From Filimonas lacunae (GTDB lineage Bacteria > Bacteroidota > Bacteroidia > Chitinophagales > Chitinophagaceae): DNA of 64,000 nt. The notes under the pieces are model-generated. The model was given only the letters and a program-made list of their open reading frames with translations, made no database searches and was not told the DNA's origin. The stretch is from NCBI RefSeq assembly GCF_002355595.1, contig NZ_AP017422.1:3410001-3474000 (forward strand), written 5' to 3'. Made by a program: the position numbers and the translations under genes. Below, piece by piece: positions 1-7,741 of this stretch. The number at the start of each line of letters is the position of its first letter. Positions within the stretch are counted from its first letter, which is position 1.

Positions 1-183
1 AACTTATACAACAGCCGCAGACCCCATGATAGTTTAAGTTATCTGACGCCGGACCAGGCACATGAACTAACCGGAATAATCAAAAGGAACTGGCGGACTT
101 ACAGTAAGCATATTATTAAGAATCAGGACTTAGAAGTAAGCAACGTAGGATTAGGGAAGCTCTGTAACGCCAAACAGGATTAA
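1..183 (+). CDS. IS3-family transposase OrfB, C-terminal fragment (cut by window start)
   Basis: An open frame runs from base 1 to a TAA at 181-183 and gives 60 residues. It opens with YNSRRPHDSLSYLTPDQAH, the typical C-terminal end of the rve integrase core of IS3-type transposases (YN..RPH.SL.YLTP). The following IIKRNWRTY matches the basic tail common in Bacteroidota members. The DDE catalytic residues would lie upstream of the window. The frame ends normally here, so the truncation comes from the window edge and not from visible decay. Confidence 0.8.
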   Translation, partial: NLYNSRRPHDSLSYLTPDQAHELTGIIKRNWRTYSKHIIKNQDLEVSNVGLGKLCNAKQD

Positions 184-251
184 GTTTATCATAAACAGGA
201 CTAAGCGCAAGCCTGTTAAGGAAGCCCGGATGAGCTGGCTGGAACGTAACA

Positions 252-280
252 AAAAACAGGATTTTGAGAATCCTGTTTTT
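252..280. terminator. Perfect 12-bp hairpin with T-tract after the transposase
   Basis: Arms 252-263 (AAAAACAGGATT) and 269-280 (AATCCTGTTTTT) pair perfectly around a 5-base loop. The A/T flanks make it a plausible bidirectional rho-independent terminator. It would stop transposase transcription before the downstream repeats and block read-in to the element. Confidence 0.7.
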
Positions 281-399
281 GACAGCAGGTTTATGCGCTC
301 ATCCTGACAGATCAGGATAGGATCACTGAGACCCCTGTAAACTGATGTTAGAATTAAATTTTATCTTGCAACAACTACTTATTATTAACTGCTCTCTAC

Positions 400-424
400 T
401 GTCAAGTTTTTTTAGGACGGGTCA
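400..424 (+). repeat. Probable right terminal inverted repeat of the insertion sequence
   Basis: The 25-bp stretch starts TGTCAAG and ends GGACGGGTCA. Read inwards from the right it begins TGACCCGTCC, in the style of IS3-group ends that start TGA. It lies exactly at the border where the 42-bp repeats begin. The matching left end is outside the window, so pairing cannot be tested here. Confidence 0.4.
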
Positions 425-426
425 AT

Positions 427-714
427 GGTGATGAGTCTGGCTACAGTGGGAATCATCCCCACTACAGTGGCGATCAGTCTGGCTACTGTGGCGATCATCC
501 CCACTACTGTGGCGATCAGTCTGGCTACTGTGGGGATCATCCCCACTACTATGGCGATCAGTCTGGCTACTGTGGGGATCATCCCCACTACTATGGCGAT
601 CAGTCTGGCTACTGTGGGGATCATCCCCACTACTATGGCGATCAGTCTGGCTACTGTGGGGATCATCCCCACTACTGTGGCGATCAGTCTGGCTACTGTG
701 GGGATGATCCCCAC
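427..714. repeat. 42-bp tandem repeat array, about 7 units, each with a 17-bp palindrome
   Basis: Units start at 427, 469, 511, 553, 595, 637 and 679. The consensus begins GGCGATCAGTCTGGCTACTG and continues with the perfect palindrome GTGGGGATCATCCCCAC. Each unit is itself two diverged 21-bp halves (GGCGATCAGTCTGGCTACTGT and GGGGATCATCCCCACTACTAT). The first unit is most diverged, the central three are identical, and the last degenerates after 714. Because 42 is divisible by 3, several frames on both strands stay open, so the open frames alone are not evidence of coding. Confidence 0.95.
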
Positions 715-825
715 ACATTCCCCGCCAGCCGGGGAAGTTATCCCGATCATCCGTACAGCTATTGCATTCATCGTCCCAGATATACATATCAACCGTATAG
801 CACAACCACTCCACGGGATAGCTAA

Positions 826-1044
826 GTGAGCAATTCGTCTGTTCGGATGGCTTAACAGCGTTGCTATGCCGGTTAGCGATAGTGCTGTACCACCCATCGG
901 CATAGCACTACCGCTAACTCATACTGTTGTGCCGCCTGCCGGCAAACATATGCCGGTAAACAATATTTTTATAGCACTCACCGGCACAGCACCGGGGAGC
1001 GCCGGGATAGCTGTACAATTCTTCGAGAGTGTTCATTCTACCTA
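826..1044. other. Non-coding stretch with imperfect inverted repeats
   Basis: No convincing gene is seen. A 15-bp inverted repeat (872-886 against 904-918, one mismatch) and a second GCCGGT/ACCGGC pairing (about 951-986) could form hairpins downstream of the TonB receptor gene that ends at 1045 on the minus strand. The palindrome-rich texture resembles a decayed continuation of the adjacent array. A short open frame on plus (866-1111) has no recognisable content. Confidence 0.5.
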
Positions 1045-3513
1045 TCAAAACTCTTTTTCTCCAAATTCACTGCCTGGCAGTTTTGACTTGCTGGTGTTTT
1101 TATTCAGATGAAAGCTAAGATTTACCAGAAACACATCTGTTTCATAAATATAATTCGTGGTGGTGTAAAAATCTGCACCCCAGGTACTGATCCGTTGGCG
1201 GTTAGATATTTTCATACCCATATCCATGTTCTGCCATTGCAGGGTGGCAGCCAGCCGCCCGTTCATAAATGTTTTTTTGAGAGAAGTATTGGGTGTAAGA
1301 AAATAGGAATCTTCCCCCTGTGCGGTTGCGCGGCGCGAAAGATAATTCACAGTCGCCTGCAATGTCCAGGTGTTGCCGAGTTTGAAACTGTTATTGGTGT
1401 TGAAGGAATAGATCCAGTTACTATTGGATACGGTGGAGTGAACGCCCAATATAGCCAGTTGCCCTTTTATCCGGTAGTTGTACACGTTGCCGCCCAGATA
1501 AATATTCCACCATTTATTTAACTGCCAGCTGGCGCCAGCTTCTATACCTAAAGAGCGGGCCTGCCCTGCATTGGTAAATACACGGTTTAAAATGGTATCG
1601 GCATATACGCTGTTTACCCGCTGTATAGGGTTTTTAATGTGCTGGTAATAGATATTTGAAAAGAAATTGCCGCTTGTAAACTGGTGTACGATACCCAGCT
1701 CAGCCAGATCTATAAACTCCGGCAGCAAATTAGGATCGCCCTGTTCCAGCGTTTCAGAATGTTCGCGCTCGGGTATAGGATTGAGTTCGAAGTTGGTGGT
1801 ACGTTGTATACGCTTGCTGTAGCCTGCTTTGGCCTGCCACCCTTTACGGAATGGATAAAGCAGTGCTGCAGACGGAAACAAATTAGATAAATGGAGCTGG
1901 TAGGGGTTGGCTTCATACGAAACAAGCACAGACCGCGTGGCATATTCATACCGTAAGCCTGCATTGTATTCCAGCTGATGAAACCTGCCGGCGTATTGAC
2001 TATATACAGCATGGATAGTGTTTTTTGCTGTTGCGCTGCCGCGAAACCGGGCTGCATCGGGCTGGGCAATGTCAGGTGTTACAAAATAGTCAAACTGGCC
2101 ATCCTGTGTGTCGTAACGGAACTGGTAACCACTCTCCCATTTGCCGGTGCGGGTTTTCTGTGCGTAATCTACTTTAAGCCGGTAGCCATTAATGGGATTA
2201 CGGTAAGGATTGTATACATATTGCAGGGTATCCTGTACTTGCGGATAGCCCAGGTTCCGGTTTTTAGTATCCCCATACAAATTGGCATGTTCATACAGCG
2301 CGGATGTGGCGAGGGTTGATTTATTGCGGAAAGTATGGGTATAATCCAGGCTACCCAGCGAAAAGGTACCGTGTTTAGACTGCAGGTTGGAGTTATAATA
2401 AGTATTGGTATACAGTACTGTGCCGGATGAAAGATCTGCTTTACTATTGTTATACACGAGGTCGGCCAGGCGTGACTGAAACCGGTGGCCTGTCATAAAA
2501 CCTGCTGCAAACGCATTGCTGCTATCGGCCTGAAAATGAACCGATGCACGTGCTGCATAATTATACTTATCAAAACTTCTTTCTCCTGCCGAGGGTAACC
2601 GTGTAATGGTATTGGCCGCCAGGTTTTTGGTGTAAACATCTCCTTCCCGGTAACCGGCCACATCTGCCCGCAGGTAATTGCCACCTGCCGATATATCCCA
2701 TTTGCCATGGCGATAGTTCAAGGCCATATCGCCACCAAACCGCTTCGGTTTCTCCTTGTTGTTATGGTCGGTAGTACTTGGCAGGCCACCCTGTATATTG
2801 GCGGTAAAGGTGATGCCGTCGTTCGCCCCTTTTTTGGTAATGATGTTAATGATTCCTCCCTTTCCATCGGGATCGTATTTGGCCGATGGCGCAGTGATCA
2901 GTTCAATGCTTTGTATACTATTGGCAGGGAGCTGACTTAACACCGTTTGGGCATCGGTAATAACAGGTTTGCCATTTACCAGCACCAGAAAGCCGGATGA
3001 GCCACGAACACTGATTGCTCCCTCACCATTCAAACTTACCGACGGGAGGTTTTTCAATACATCTATGGCAGTGCCACCCTGTGCATTGTTAAACTGATCG
3101 GCCTTGTATGTCTGTTTATCAATTTTAGTAGCAATGGGTAACTGCCGGGCAGTTACTTTCATTTCGTTTAACAACGCATCAGCAGGCTGCAATGTAATCG
3201 TGCCCATATTCACCACGCCATTTCCTGCCACAGTAAACACATCAGTGCTGATGGTATAATACCCTACAAAGGATATTTTCAGCCGGAATGTTCCGGCCCG
3301 TACCCGCCCCAGTTCAAAAGCACCGTTTGCCTTTGTTACCGTTCCGCCAGCCACCGTTGAATCCCGGGCGGTAAGTAAGGCAATACTGGCGTACTCCACG
3401 GGTTTATTGTTTTGCTGATCGTACACCGTACCGCGAATAACACTTTTTTGTGCACGCACAGCATGCCAGCAGGAAATGATAAGTAGAAAGAGAAGGGGTT
3501 TGAGCCAGGCCAT
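1045..3513 (-). CDS. TonB-dependent outer membrane receptor (OMP beta-barrel family, not SusC type)
   Basis: Outer-membrane receptor of 822 residues. A signal peptide (1-21, ending RAQ) is followed by a carboxypeptidase-regulatory-like beta-sandwich (about 24-112), a plug domain (about 115-235, with VRGSSGFLVLVNGKPV and the SAKYDPDGKGGIINIITKKG segment), and a long beta-barrel of the family that Bacteroidota use beside SusC. It is shorter than SusC (about 1000 residues) and has no SusD partner nearby. It lies 79 bp downstream of the AraC regulator on the same strand, so the two may be co-transcribed. The substrate could be an oligosaccharide or a siderophore; nothing in the sequence decides this. 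Start chosen for the clean signal peptide. Confidence 0.85.
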   Translation of the reverse strand: MAWLKPLLFLLIISCWHAVRAQKSVIRGTVYDQQNNKPVEYASIALLTARDSTVAGGTVTKANGAFELGRVRAGTFRLKISFVGYYTISTDVFTVAGNGVVNMGTITLQPADALLNEMKVTARQLPIATKIDKQTYKADQFNNAQGGTAIDVLKNLPSVSLNGEGAISVRGSSGFLVLVNGKPVITDAQTVLSQLPANSIQSIELITAPSAKYDPDGKGGIINIITKKGANDGITFTANIQGGLPSTTDHNNKEKPKRFGGDMALNYRHGKWDISAGGNYLRADVAGYREGDVYTKNLAANTITRLPSAGERSFDKYNYAARASVHFQADSSNAFAAGFMTGHRFQSRLADLVYNNSKADLSSGTVLYTNTYYNSNLQSKHGTFSLGSLDYTHTFRNKSTLATSALYEHANLYGDTKNRNLGYPQVQDTLQYVYNPYRNPINGYRLKVDYAQKTRTGKWESGYQFRYDTQDGQFDYFVTPDIAQPDAARFRGSATAKNTIHAVYSQYAGRFHQLEYNAGLRYEYATRSVLVSYEANPYQLHLSNLFPSAALLYPFRKGWQAKAGYSKRIQRTTNFELNPIPEREHSETLEQGDPNLLPEFIDLAELGIVHQFTSGNFFSNIYYQHIKNPIQRVNSVYADTILNRVFTNAGQARSLGIEAGASWQLNKWWNIYLGGNVYNYRIKGQLAILGVHSTVSNSNWIYSFNTNNSFKLGNTWTLQATVNYLSRRATAQGEDSYFLTPNTSLKKTFMNGRLAATLQWQNMDMGMKISNRQRISTWGADFYTTTNYIYETDVFLVNLSFHLNKNTSKSKLPGSEFGEKEF

Positions 3514-3592
3514 AAGACAATCTGATCTTTAGCTGCAAAGCTAACCAGTGCTAAGCAGCCGAAACTGTATGTTACCTATTAAGAATTGTATA

Positions 3593-4405
3593 TTACTTTC
3601 TGGCGGTAGCCATTTCGCGGTACTGCCGCGGGGTAAGATGGGTGTGCTGCTTGAAAAATTTGATAAAATGTGGTGAGTCGCCAAAGCCCAGTTCCAGGGC
3701 AAGATCATTAACAGGCCTTTCTGTGGCCGAAAGTAGCAGCTTGGCCTCCAGCAATACACGCTCATTAATTACGGCGCCCGGCGTTTTAGCCATTTCTTTT
3801 TTGCAGGTCTGGTTAAGCGCTGTGGTGGTGATGTGAAGTTGGGCTGCATAAAAAGCAAGGTCTTTTCTGGCAGCAAAATGGGTATTTACCAGTTGTTTAA
3901 ATTGCTGAAACAAGCTGCTGGCAGGGCGCAGATCAGGCTTGTACTGTAAAACCAACTGCTGTAGTTTGGTTACAAACAGGTGAATATAGGCCTGAACGGT
4001 ATTGGCCGAATAGGTTTGCCCGGTATATTCCTGATAAAGGATAGCAGCCAGCTGAAAAAACACCTCCGGCTGTTGCAGCTTTATAAAAGACGGGAAATGA
4101 AAAAGTGCACTGATATCCTGCTTCTGTAACAGTTCTTCTTTAAAAAGGATAACGTACCCTTTGGGTATAGCAGTAAAGTTCCAGCAATGCGTTTGCCCGG
4201 GCCGCAAATAATACACAAGGGGCGGAACTATTTCCAGCTGCATACCATCTATTTCATGAAAGCCTGCACCCTGACTTAACCATATCAATTCGTGATAACC
4301 GGCATGGCGGTGAGGCACTGTAGGTTTAATTACCTCTTTCATCAGGCTCACCTTGAAGGGGGCGCCGGCATCCATTTTATCTTTAACCGGTATCTTTTGT
4401 ACCAA
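3593..4405 (-). CDS. AraC-family transcriptional regulator (cupin-like sensor)
   Basis: Cytoplasmic regulator of 270 residues. The N-terminal part (about 15-120) looks like an AraC ligand-binding cupin (PHRHAGYHELIWL, then LRPGQTHCW), and the C-terminal 100 residues hold the two helix-turn-helix motifs (LALELGFGDSPHFIKFFKQH, then LTPRQYREM). It is divergent from the 4536-18346 hydrolase operon and upstream of a TonB receptor on its own strand, so it could control either. A 21-bp palindrome at 4438-4458, about 33 bp before its start, is a candidate binding or autoregulatory site. Confidence 0.85.
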   Translation of the reverse strand: MVQKIPVKDKMDAGAPFKVSLMKEVIKPTVPHRHAGYHELIWLSQGAGFHEIDGMQLEIVPPLVYYLRPGQTHCWNFTAIPKGYVILFKEELLQKQDISALFHFPSFIKLQQPEVFFQLAAILYQEYTGQTYSANTVQAYIHLFVTKLQQLVLQYKPDLRPASSLFQQFKQLVNTHFAARKDLAFYAAQLHITTTALNQTCKKEMAKTPGAVINERVLLEAKLLLSATERPVNDLALELGFGDSPHFIKFFKQHTHLTPRQYREMATARK

Positions 4406-4437
4406 ACGAGTTATTTTTTATTCACAAACACAAAACC

Positions 4438-4458
4438 CTGTTTTTTCTGAAAAAACAG
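4438..4458. promoter_or_regulatory. 21-bp perfect palindrome in the AraC/hydrolase divergent region
   Basis: CTGTTTTTTC and GAAAAAACAG flank a single T. It sits between the start of the AraC gene (4405, minus) and the plus-strand gene at 4536. It could be an operator or a transcript hairpin. AraC proteins usually bind direct repeats, so the assignment is open. Confidence 0.4.
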
Positions 4459-4535
4459 ACCGTTAAAACTAACCATTCTAAATTTATTTTTCCCTCCTTT
4501 GGTATTCCCGCTCCTCTTTTTGTGTCTTACCCTGC

Positions 4536-4889
4536 ATGAGCTTGCCTTTACGCTACGAACGCTTTCTCCTGCTTGCCATGCAGGCAATTGACAATCAGGC
4601 TACAGAAGCCGAACAGGAAGAATTGACACAACTGCTTTTACAATATCCGGAGCTGGAAGCCGGTTTTTCCCGCATACAGCAAACGTATCATTTCCGTTCG
4701 CCCGTTAGGGCGGTTCCCAATGCGGCTGCGGCTTTTGAAAGGCATTTACATAAGCTACAAAGCCACATACATCCATCAAGAGCTTTAAACCTGCCGCAGC
4801 TAACGTGGCAGTATAATACGAAATGGAGCGAGCCGGATAACAACAAAAATACGACTGGGAATGATAGAAACCGGAAACCCAACCGTTAA
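4536..4889 (+). CDS. Small hypothetical protein leading the side-chain hydrolase operon
   Basis: 117 residues with no recognised family, no signal peptide and no clear membrane segment. The N-terminal half is helical and acidic (IDNQATEAEQEELTQLL), faintly like the N-terminus of FecR-type anti-sigma factors. The C-terminus is Asn/Lys-rich and looks unstructured. It ends 10 bp before the preferred ATG of the GH3 gene at 4900, which suggests translational coupling and supports it being real. There is no sigma factor gene beside it, so an anti-sigma role is only speculation. Confidence 0.5.
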   Translation: MSLPLRYERFLLLAMQAIDNQATEAEQEELTQLLLQYPELEAGFSRIQQTYHFRSPVRAVPNAAAAFERHLHKLQSHIHPSRALNLPQLTWQYNTKWSEPDNNKNTTGNDRNRKPNR

Positions 4890-4899
4890 AACAACAGGA

Positions 4900-7515
4900 A
4901 TGAAAATATACACATTAGTAAGGAAATTTTATAGCTGTACAGGCCTACTGCTATTAACACTTACCGGGGCTGCACAGCAGCAACCCTGGAAAAACCCGGC
5001 ATTAACCCCGCAACAAAGGGCCGCCGACCTGGTTACCCGGCTCACGCTGGAAGAAAAGGCCAACCTGATGATGGATGAATCGAAACCCATTCCCCGCCTG
5101 GGTATTAAACGGTTCAGCTGGTGGAGCGAGGCTTTGCACGGCCTGGCCAATAACGACAGTGTTACCGTGTTTCCCGAACCGGTGGGTATGGCAGCCTCGT
5201 TCGACGACTCGCTGGTATACCACATATTTGATGCGGCATCTGACGAAACAAGGGCCAAATATCATCATGCACTGCGCAATGGCAAACAGAGCAAACGTTT
5301 CCTGGGCCTGAGTGTATGGACGCCCAATGTCAACATCTTTCGCGATCCCCGGTGGGGTCGTGGACAGGAAACCTATGGCGAAGATCCTTACCTCACCTCC
5401 CGCATGGGTGTGGCCGTGGTAAAGGGCTTACAGGGTCCTGCCGATGCGAAATACAGAAAGCTACTGGCCTGCGCCAAACATTACGCCGTGCATTCCGGTC
5501 CGGAGTGGAGCCGCCACGAGCTGAACCTGAACAAGGTTACCCCGCGCGATTTGTGGGATACATATTTGCCTGCCTTCCGGTCGCTGGTGCAGGATGCAGA
5601 GGTACGCGAAGTAATGTGTGCTTACCAGCGGCTGGATGATGAGCCCTGCTGTGGCAATAGCCGCCTGCTGCAAACCATATTGCGGGAGAAATGGGGCTTT
5701 CAATACCTGGTAGTATCTGACTGCGGCGCTGTTACCGATTTCTATACCAGCCACAAAGTATCTTCCGACGCCGTACACGCCGCCGCCAAAGGCGCACTGG
5801 CCGGTACCGATGTGGAATGTGTTTGGGAAGGCTATGCCTACCAGCAGATACCCGATGCCGTTGCCAAAGGACTGATTAACGAACAGGAAGTAGACAAGCA
5901 CCTGCTGCGCATACTGGCCGCCCGCTTTGAGCTGGGCGATATGGACGATGATGCACTGGTACCCTGGGCCAATATATCTATGAACGTGGTAAACAATGCC
6001 GCACACCGCCAGCTGGCGCTGGAAATGGCGCAAAAGTCGATGACGCTGCTGCAAAACAAGCAGCAGGTGTTACCCCTGGCCAAAAACAGCGGACGCATTG
6101 CGGTGGTAGGCCCCAATGCCGATAACGCCCCCATGCTATGGGGCAACTACAACGGCACACCGGTACGAACCATTACCATACTGCAAGGCCTGCAAAGCAA
6201 GCTGGGTAAAGACAACGTGGTGTATGATAAAGCCTGCGACCTGGTAGAGAACAAGGTAACGCAAAGCTATTTTACACAAGCCATGGCCGATGGCAAAAGC
6301 GGCTTCAAAGCCACATATTGGAACAACCGCGAGCGGAAAGACGATCCCGCAATTACTCAGCAGATAGCCAACCCTTTTAAACTCACCACTGCCGGGCAGC
6401 ATGAGTTTGCCTCTGGTGTGCACCTCGAAGCCTTCAGTGCCCGGTACGAAGCTGTGTTTACTGCACCCCGTACAGAAGAAATCGTGTTTAAATGCGGCGC
6501 TACCGGCTATTTTGAACTGCTGGTAAACGGCAAATCTGCAGCACGTTACAATAACTGGCGCACCCTGCCTTCGCGCATACCTTACCAGGTAGAAAAAGGA
6601 AAGCAGTACAACATAGAAATACGCTATGCCCAGCTTAACAACTGGCAGGCCAACCTGGAATTTGATTTTGGGAAGGAAGTGGATATAGATTATTCCGTGC
6701 TGATCAGTAAACTCAAAGGTATTAACACCGTGGTGTTTGCGGGCGGCCTGTCTACGCTGCTGGAAGGTGAGGAAATGCCGGTATCCTACCCCGGCTTTAA
6801 AGGTGGCGACCGCACCGATATTGAACTGCCCTTAGTGCAGCGCAACTGCCTGAAGGCATTGAAAGCAGCGGGCAAAACAGTGATATTCGTTAACTGCTCT
6901 GGCAGCGCTATGGCCCTGGTGCCGGAAACCACCAGTTGCGATGCCATACTACAGGCCTGGTACGGTGGCGAAAGTGGTGGTCAGGCAGTAGCCGATGTAT
7001 TGTTTGGCGATTATAACCCCAGCGGCAAATTGCCTGTTACCTTTTACAAAAGCATAAGCCAGCTGCCCGATTTTGAAGATTACACCATGAAGGGCCGCAC
7101 CTATCGCTTTATGAATGATGCACTGTTTCCTTTTGGATATGGTTTAAGCTATACCCGCTTTACCATTGGCAAAGCGGATGCCGGCAAATGGACCGGCCTG
7201 CAACAGGATTCCCTGATACTGACCATACCCGTAACCAATACCGGTAAGCGCAGCGGCACCGAGGTGCTACAGGTATATGTGCGCAAAGTGGCCGATACCA
7301 CCGGCCCTATTAAAACACTGAGAAGCTTTCAAAGAGTAACCCTGCCCGCAGGCAGCACCAGCCAGGTGAAGATGGCATTACCCCGTTCGGCCTTTGCTTT
7401 CTATGATAACAATCAGCAGGAAGTATCTGCTGCGCCGGGTGAGTATGAACTCTGGTACGGCAACAGCTCGGCAGAAAAAGACCTGCAACTGCTGAAGGTG
7501 TTTCTTCCGCAATAA
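4900..7515 (+). CDS. GH3 beta-xylosidase-like hydrolase with PA14 insert
   Basis: Secreted retaining beta-glycosidase of 871 residues. Signal peptide 1-26 (ends GAAQ), GH3 barrel with nucleophile Asp274 in VVSDCGAV, then the alpha/beta sandwich interrupted by a PA14 carbohydrate-binding domain (about 465-605), LEGEE at 622-626 supplying the likely acid/base region, and a C-terminal fibronectin-III-like domain. The SDC signature is that of the beta-xylosidase/arabinofuranosidase branch, not the SDW of many beta-glucosidases. An in-frame upstream ATG at 4861 overlaps the preceding gene. 4900 is preferred because it begins a proper signal peptide. First hydrolase of a six-enzyme operon ending at 18346. 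Confidence 0.85.
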   Translation: MKIYTLVRKFYSCTGLLLLTLTGAAQQQPWKNPALTPQQRAADLVTRLTLEEKANLMMDESKPIPRLGIKRFSWWSEALHGLANNDSVTVFPEPVGMAASFDDSLVYHIFDAASDETRAKYHHALRNGKQSKRFLGLSVWTPNVNIFRDPRWGRGQETYGEDPYLTSRMGVAVVKGLQGPADAKYRKLLACAKHYAVHSGPEWSRHELNLNKVTPRDLWDTYLPAFRSLVQDAEVREVMCAYQRLDDEPCCGNSRLLQTILREKWGFQYLVVSDCGAVTDFYTSHKVSSDAVHAAAKGALAGTDVECVWEGYAYQQIPDAVAKGLINEQEVDKHLLRILAARFELGDMDDDALVPWANISMNVVNNAAHRQLALEMAQKSMTLLQNKQQVLPLAKNSGRIAVVGPNADNAPMLWGNYNGTPVRTITILQGLQSKLGKDNVVYDKACDLVENKVTQSYFTQAMADGKSGFKATYWNNRERKDDPAITQQIANPFKLTTAGQHEFASGVHLEAFSARYEAVFTAPRTEEIVFKCGATGYFELLVNGKSAARYNNWRTLPSRIPYQVEKGKQYNIEIRYAQLNNWQANLEFDFGKEVDIDYSVLISKLKGINTVVFAGGLSTLLEGEEMPVSYPGFKGGDRTDIELPLVQRNCLKALKAAGKTVIFVNCSGSAMALVPETTSCDAILQAWYGGESGGQAVADVLFGDYNPSGKLPVTFYKSISQLPDFEDYTMKGRTYRFMNDALFPFGYGLSYTRFTIGKADAGKWTGLQQDSLILTIPVTNTGKRSGTEVLQVYVRKVADTTGPIKTLRSFQRVTLPAGSTSQVKMALPRSAFAFYDNNQQEVSAAPGEYELWYGNSSAEKDLQLLKVFLPQ

Positions 7516-7563
7516 ACGGTTACCGCCTGGCTGTTGCCTTTGCAATGGCCGGGCGGCCACCGT
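7516..7563 (+). other. Compound intercistronic hairpin directly after the GH3 stop
   Basis: Symmetric segments pair in order: ACGGT/ACCGT, CCGCC/GGCGG, GGC/GCC and TTGC/GCAA, separated by small internal loops. It begins at the base after the stop codon and has no T-tract. An RNA processing or stability element between GH3 and GH43 is more likely than a strong terminator. The remaining 178 bp before 7742 show nothing else. Confidence 0.5.
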
Positions 7564-7741
7564 AAATTAAACATATGGTACAGTAAATTCAACAAATGTT
7601 ACATCCGGCAGCCCCGCTGCGGGATTATTTTTACAGTGGTGATAATACCAATGCCTGCCATCCTGATGTTCCGGACCTCCCTGCCTGCTTCCGGAAAAAT
7701 GGCCCATCATGCATGTAACATACAAAACCGAACTATATCTG

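Larger units (their letters stand above)
1..424 (+). mobile_element. Right-hand part of an IS3-family-like insertion sequence
   Basis: The segment holds the end of a transposase gene (stop at 181-183), a non-coding stretch with three CAGGAT/CAGGAC-type direct repeats (about 174, 195, 257), a strong hairpin at 252-280, and an inverted-repeat-like end at 400-424 finishing in GGGTCA. IS3-family elements commonly end in a TGA...TCA-type terminal repeat. The 240-bp spacer after the transposase is longer than usual, so the exact right boundary is an inference. A 42-bp tandem array starts immediately after the proposed end, suggesting that the element landed in it. Confidence 0.55.
358..825 (+). pseudogene. 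Possible 3' remnant of a Gly/Asp/Tyr/His-repeat protein gene, 5' end lost at the IS junction
   Basis: In the plus frame in phase with 424 the array encodes 14-residue repeats of GDQSGYCGDHPHYY, made of two GDxxxYx heptads. A Tyr/Pro-rich tail follows and ends at TAA 823-825. The frame opens after a stop at 355-357, has no ATG start, and its upstream part runs through the IS end. This fits a gene whose start was separated by the insertion. The Tyr-rich tail outside the repeats argues mildly for real coding. Minus-strand frames (814 down to 422, and 903 down to 412) are also open and cannot be excluded. Confidence 0.25.

Noticed and set aside
427-714. CRISPR array
   Set aside because: Units are contiguous 42-bp repeats without unique spacers and no cas genes are present.
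412-903. Minus-strand open frames (163 and 130 residues) across the tandem repeats as genes
   Set aside because: The 42-bp period keeps many frames open on both strands; no recognisable domain or signal and no independent support. Recorded as repeats instead.
866-1111. 81-residue plus-strand open frame
   Set aside because: Overlaps the end of the TonB receptor gene, composed of degenerate hairpin sequence, no family resemblance.
4861-4899. Upstream starts for GH3 (4861), GH43 (7709), GH97 (13699), GH67 (27863)
   Set aside because: They add residues before an otherwise clean signal peptide; internal ATGs at 4900, 7742, 13774 and 28022 fit secreted enzymes.
5461-6054. Long antisense open frames inside hydrolase genes (for example 5461-6054, 10187-11182, 29441-29935)
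   Set aside because: Shadows of strongly coding genes on the other strand; their composition mirrors the sense codons and no domains are seen.
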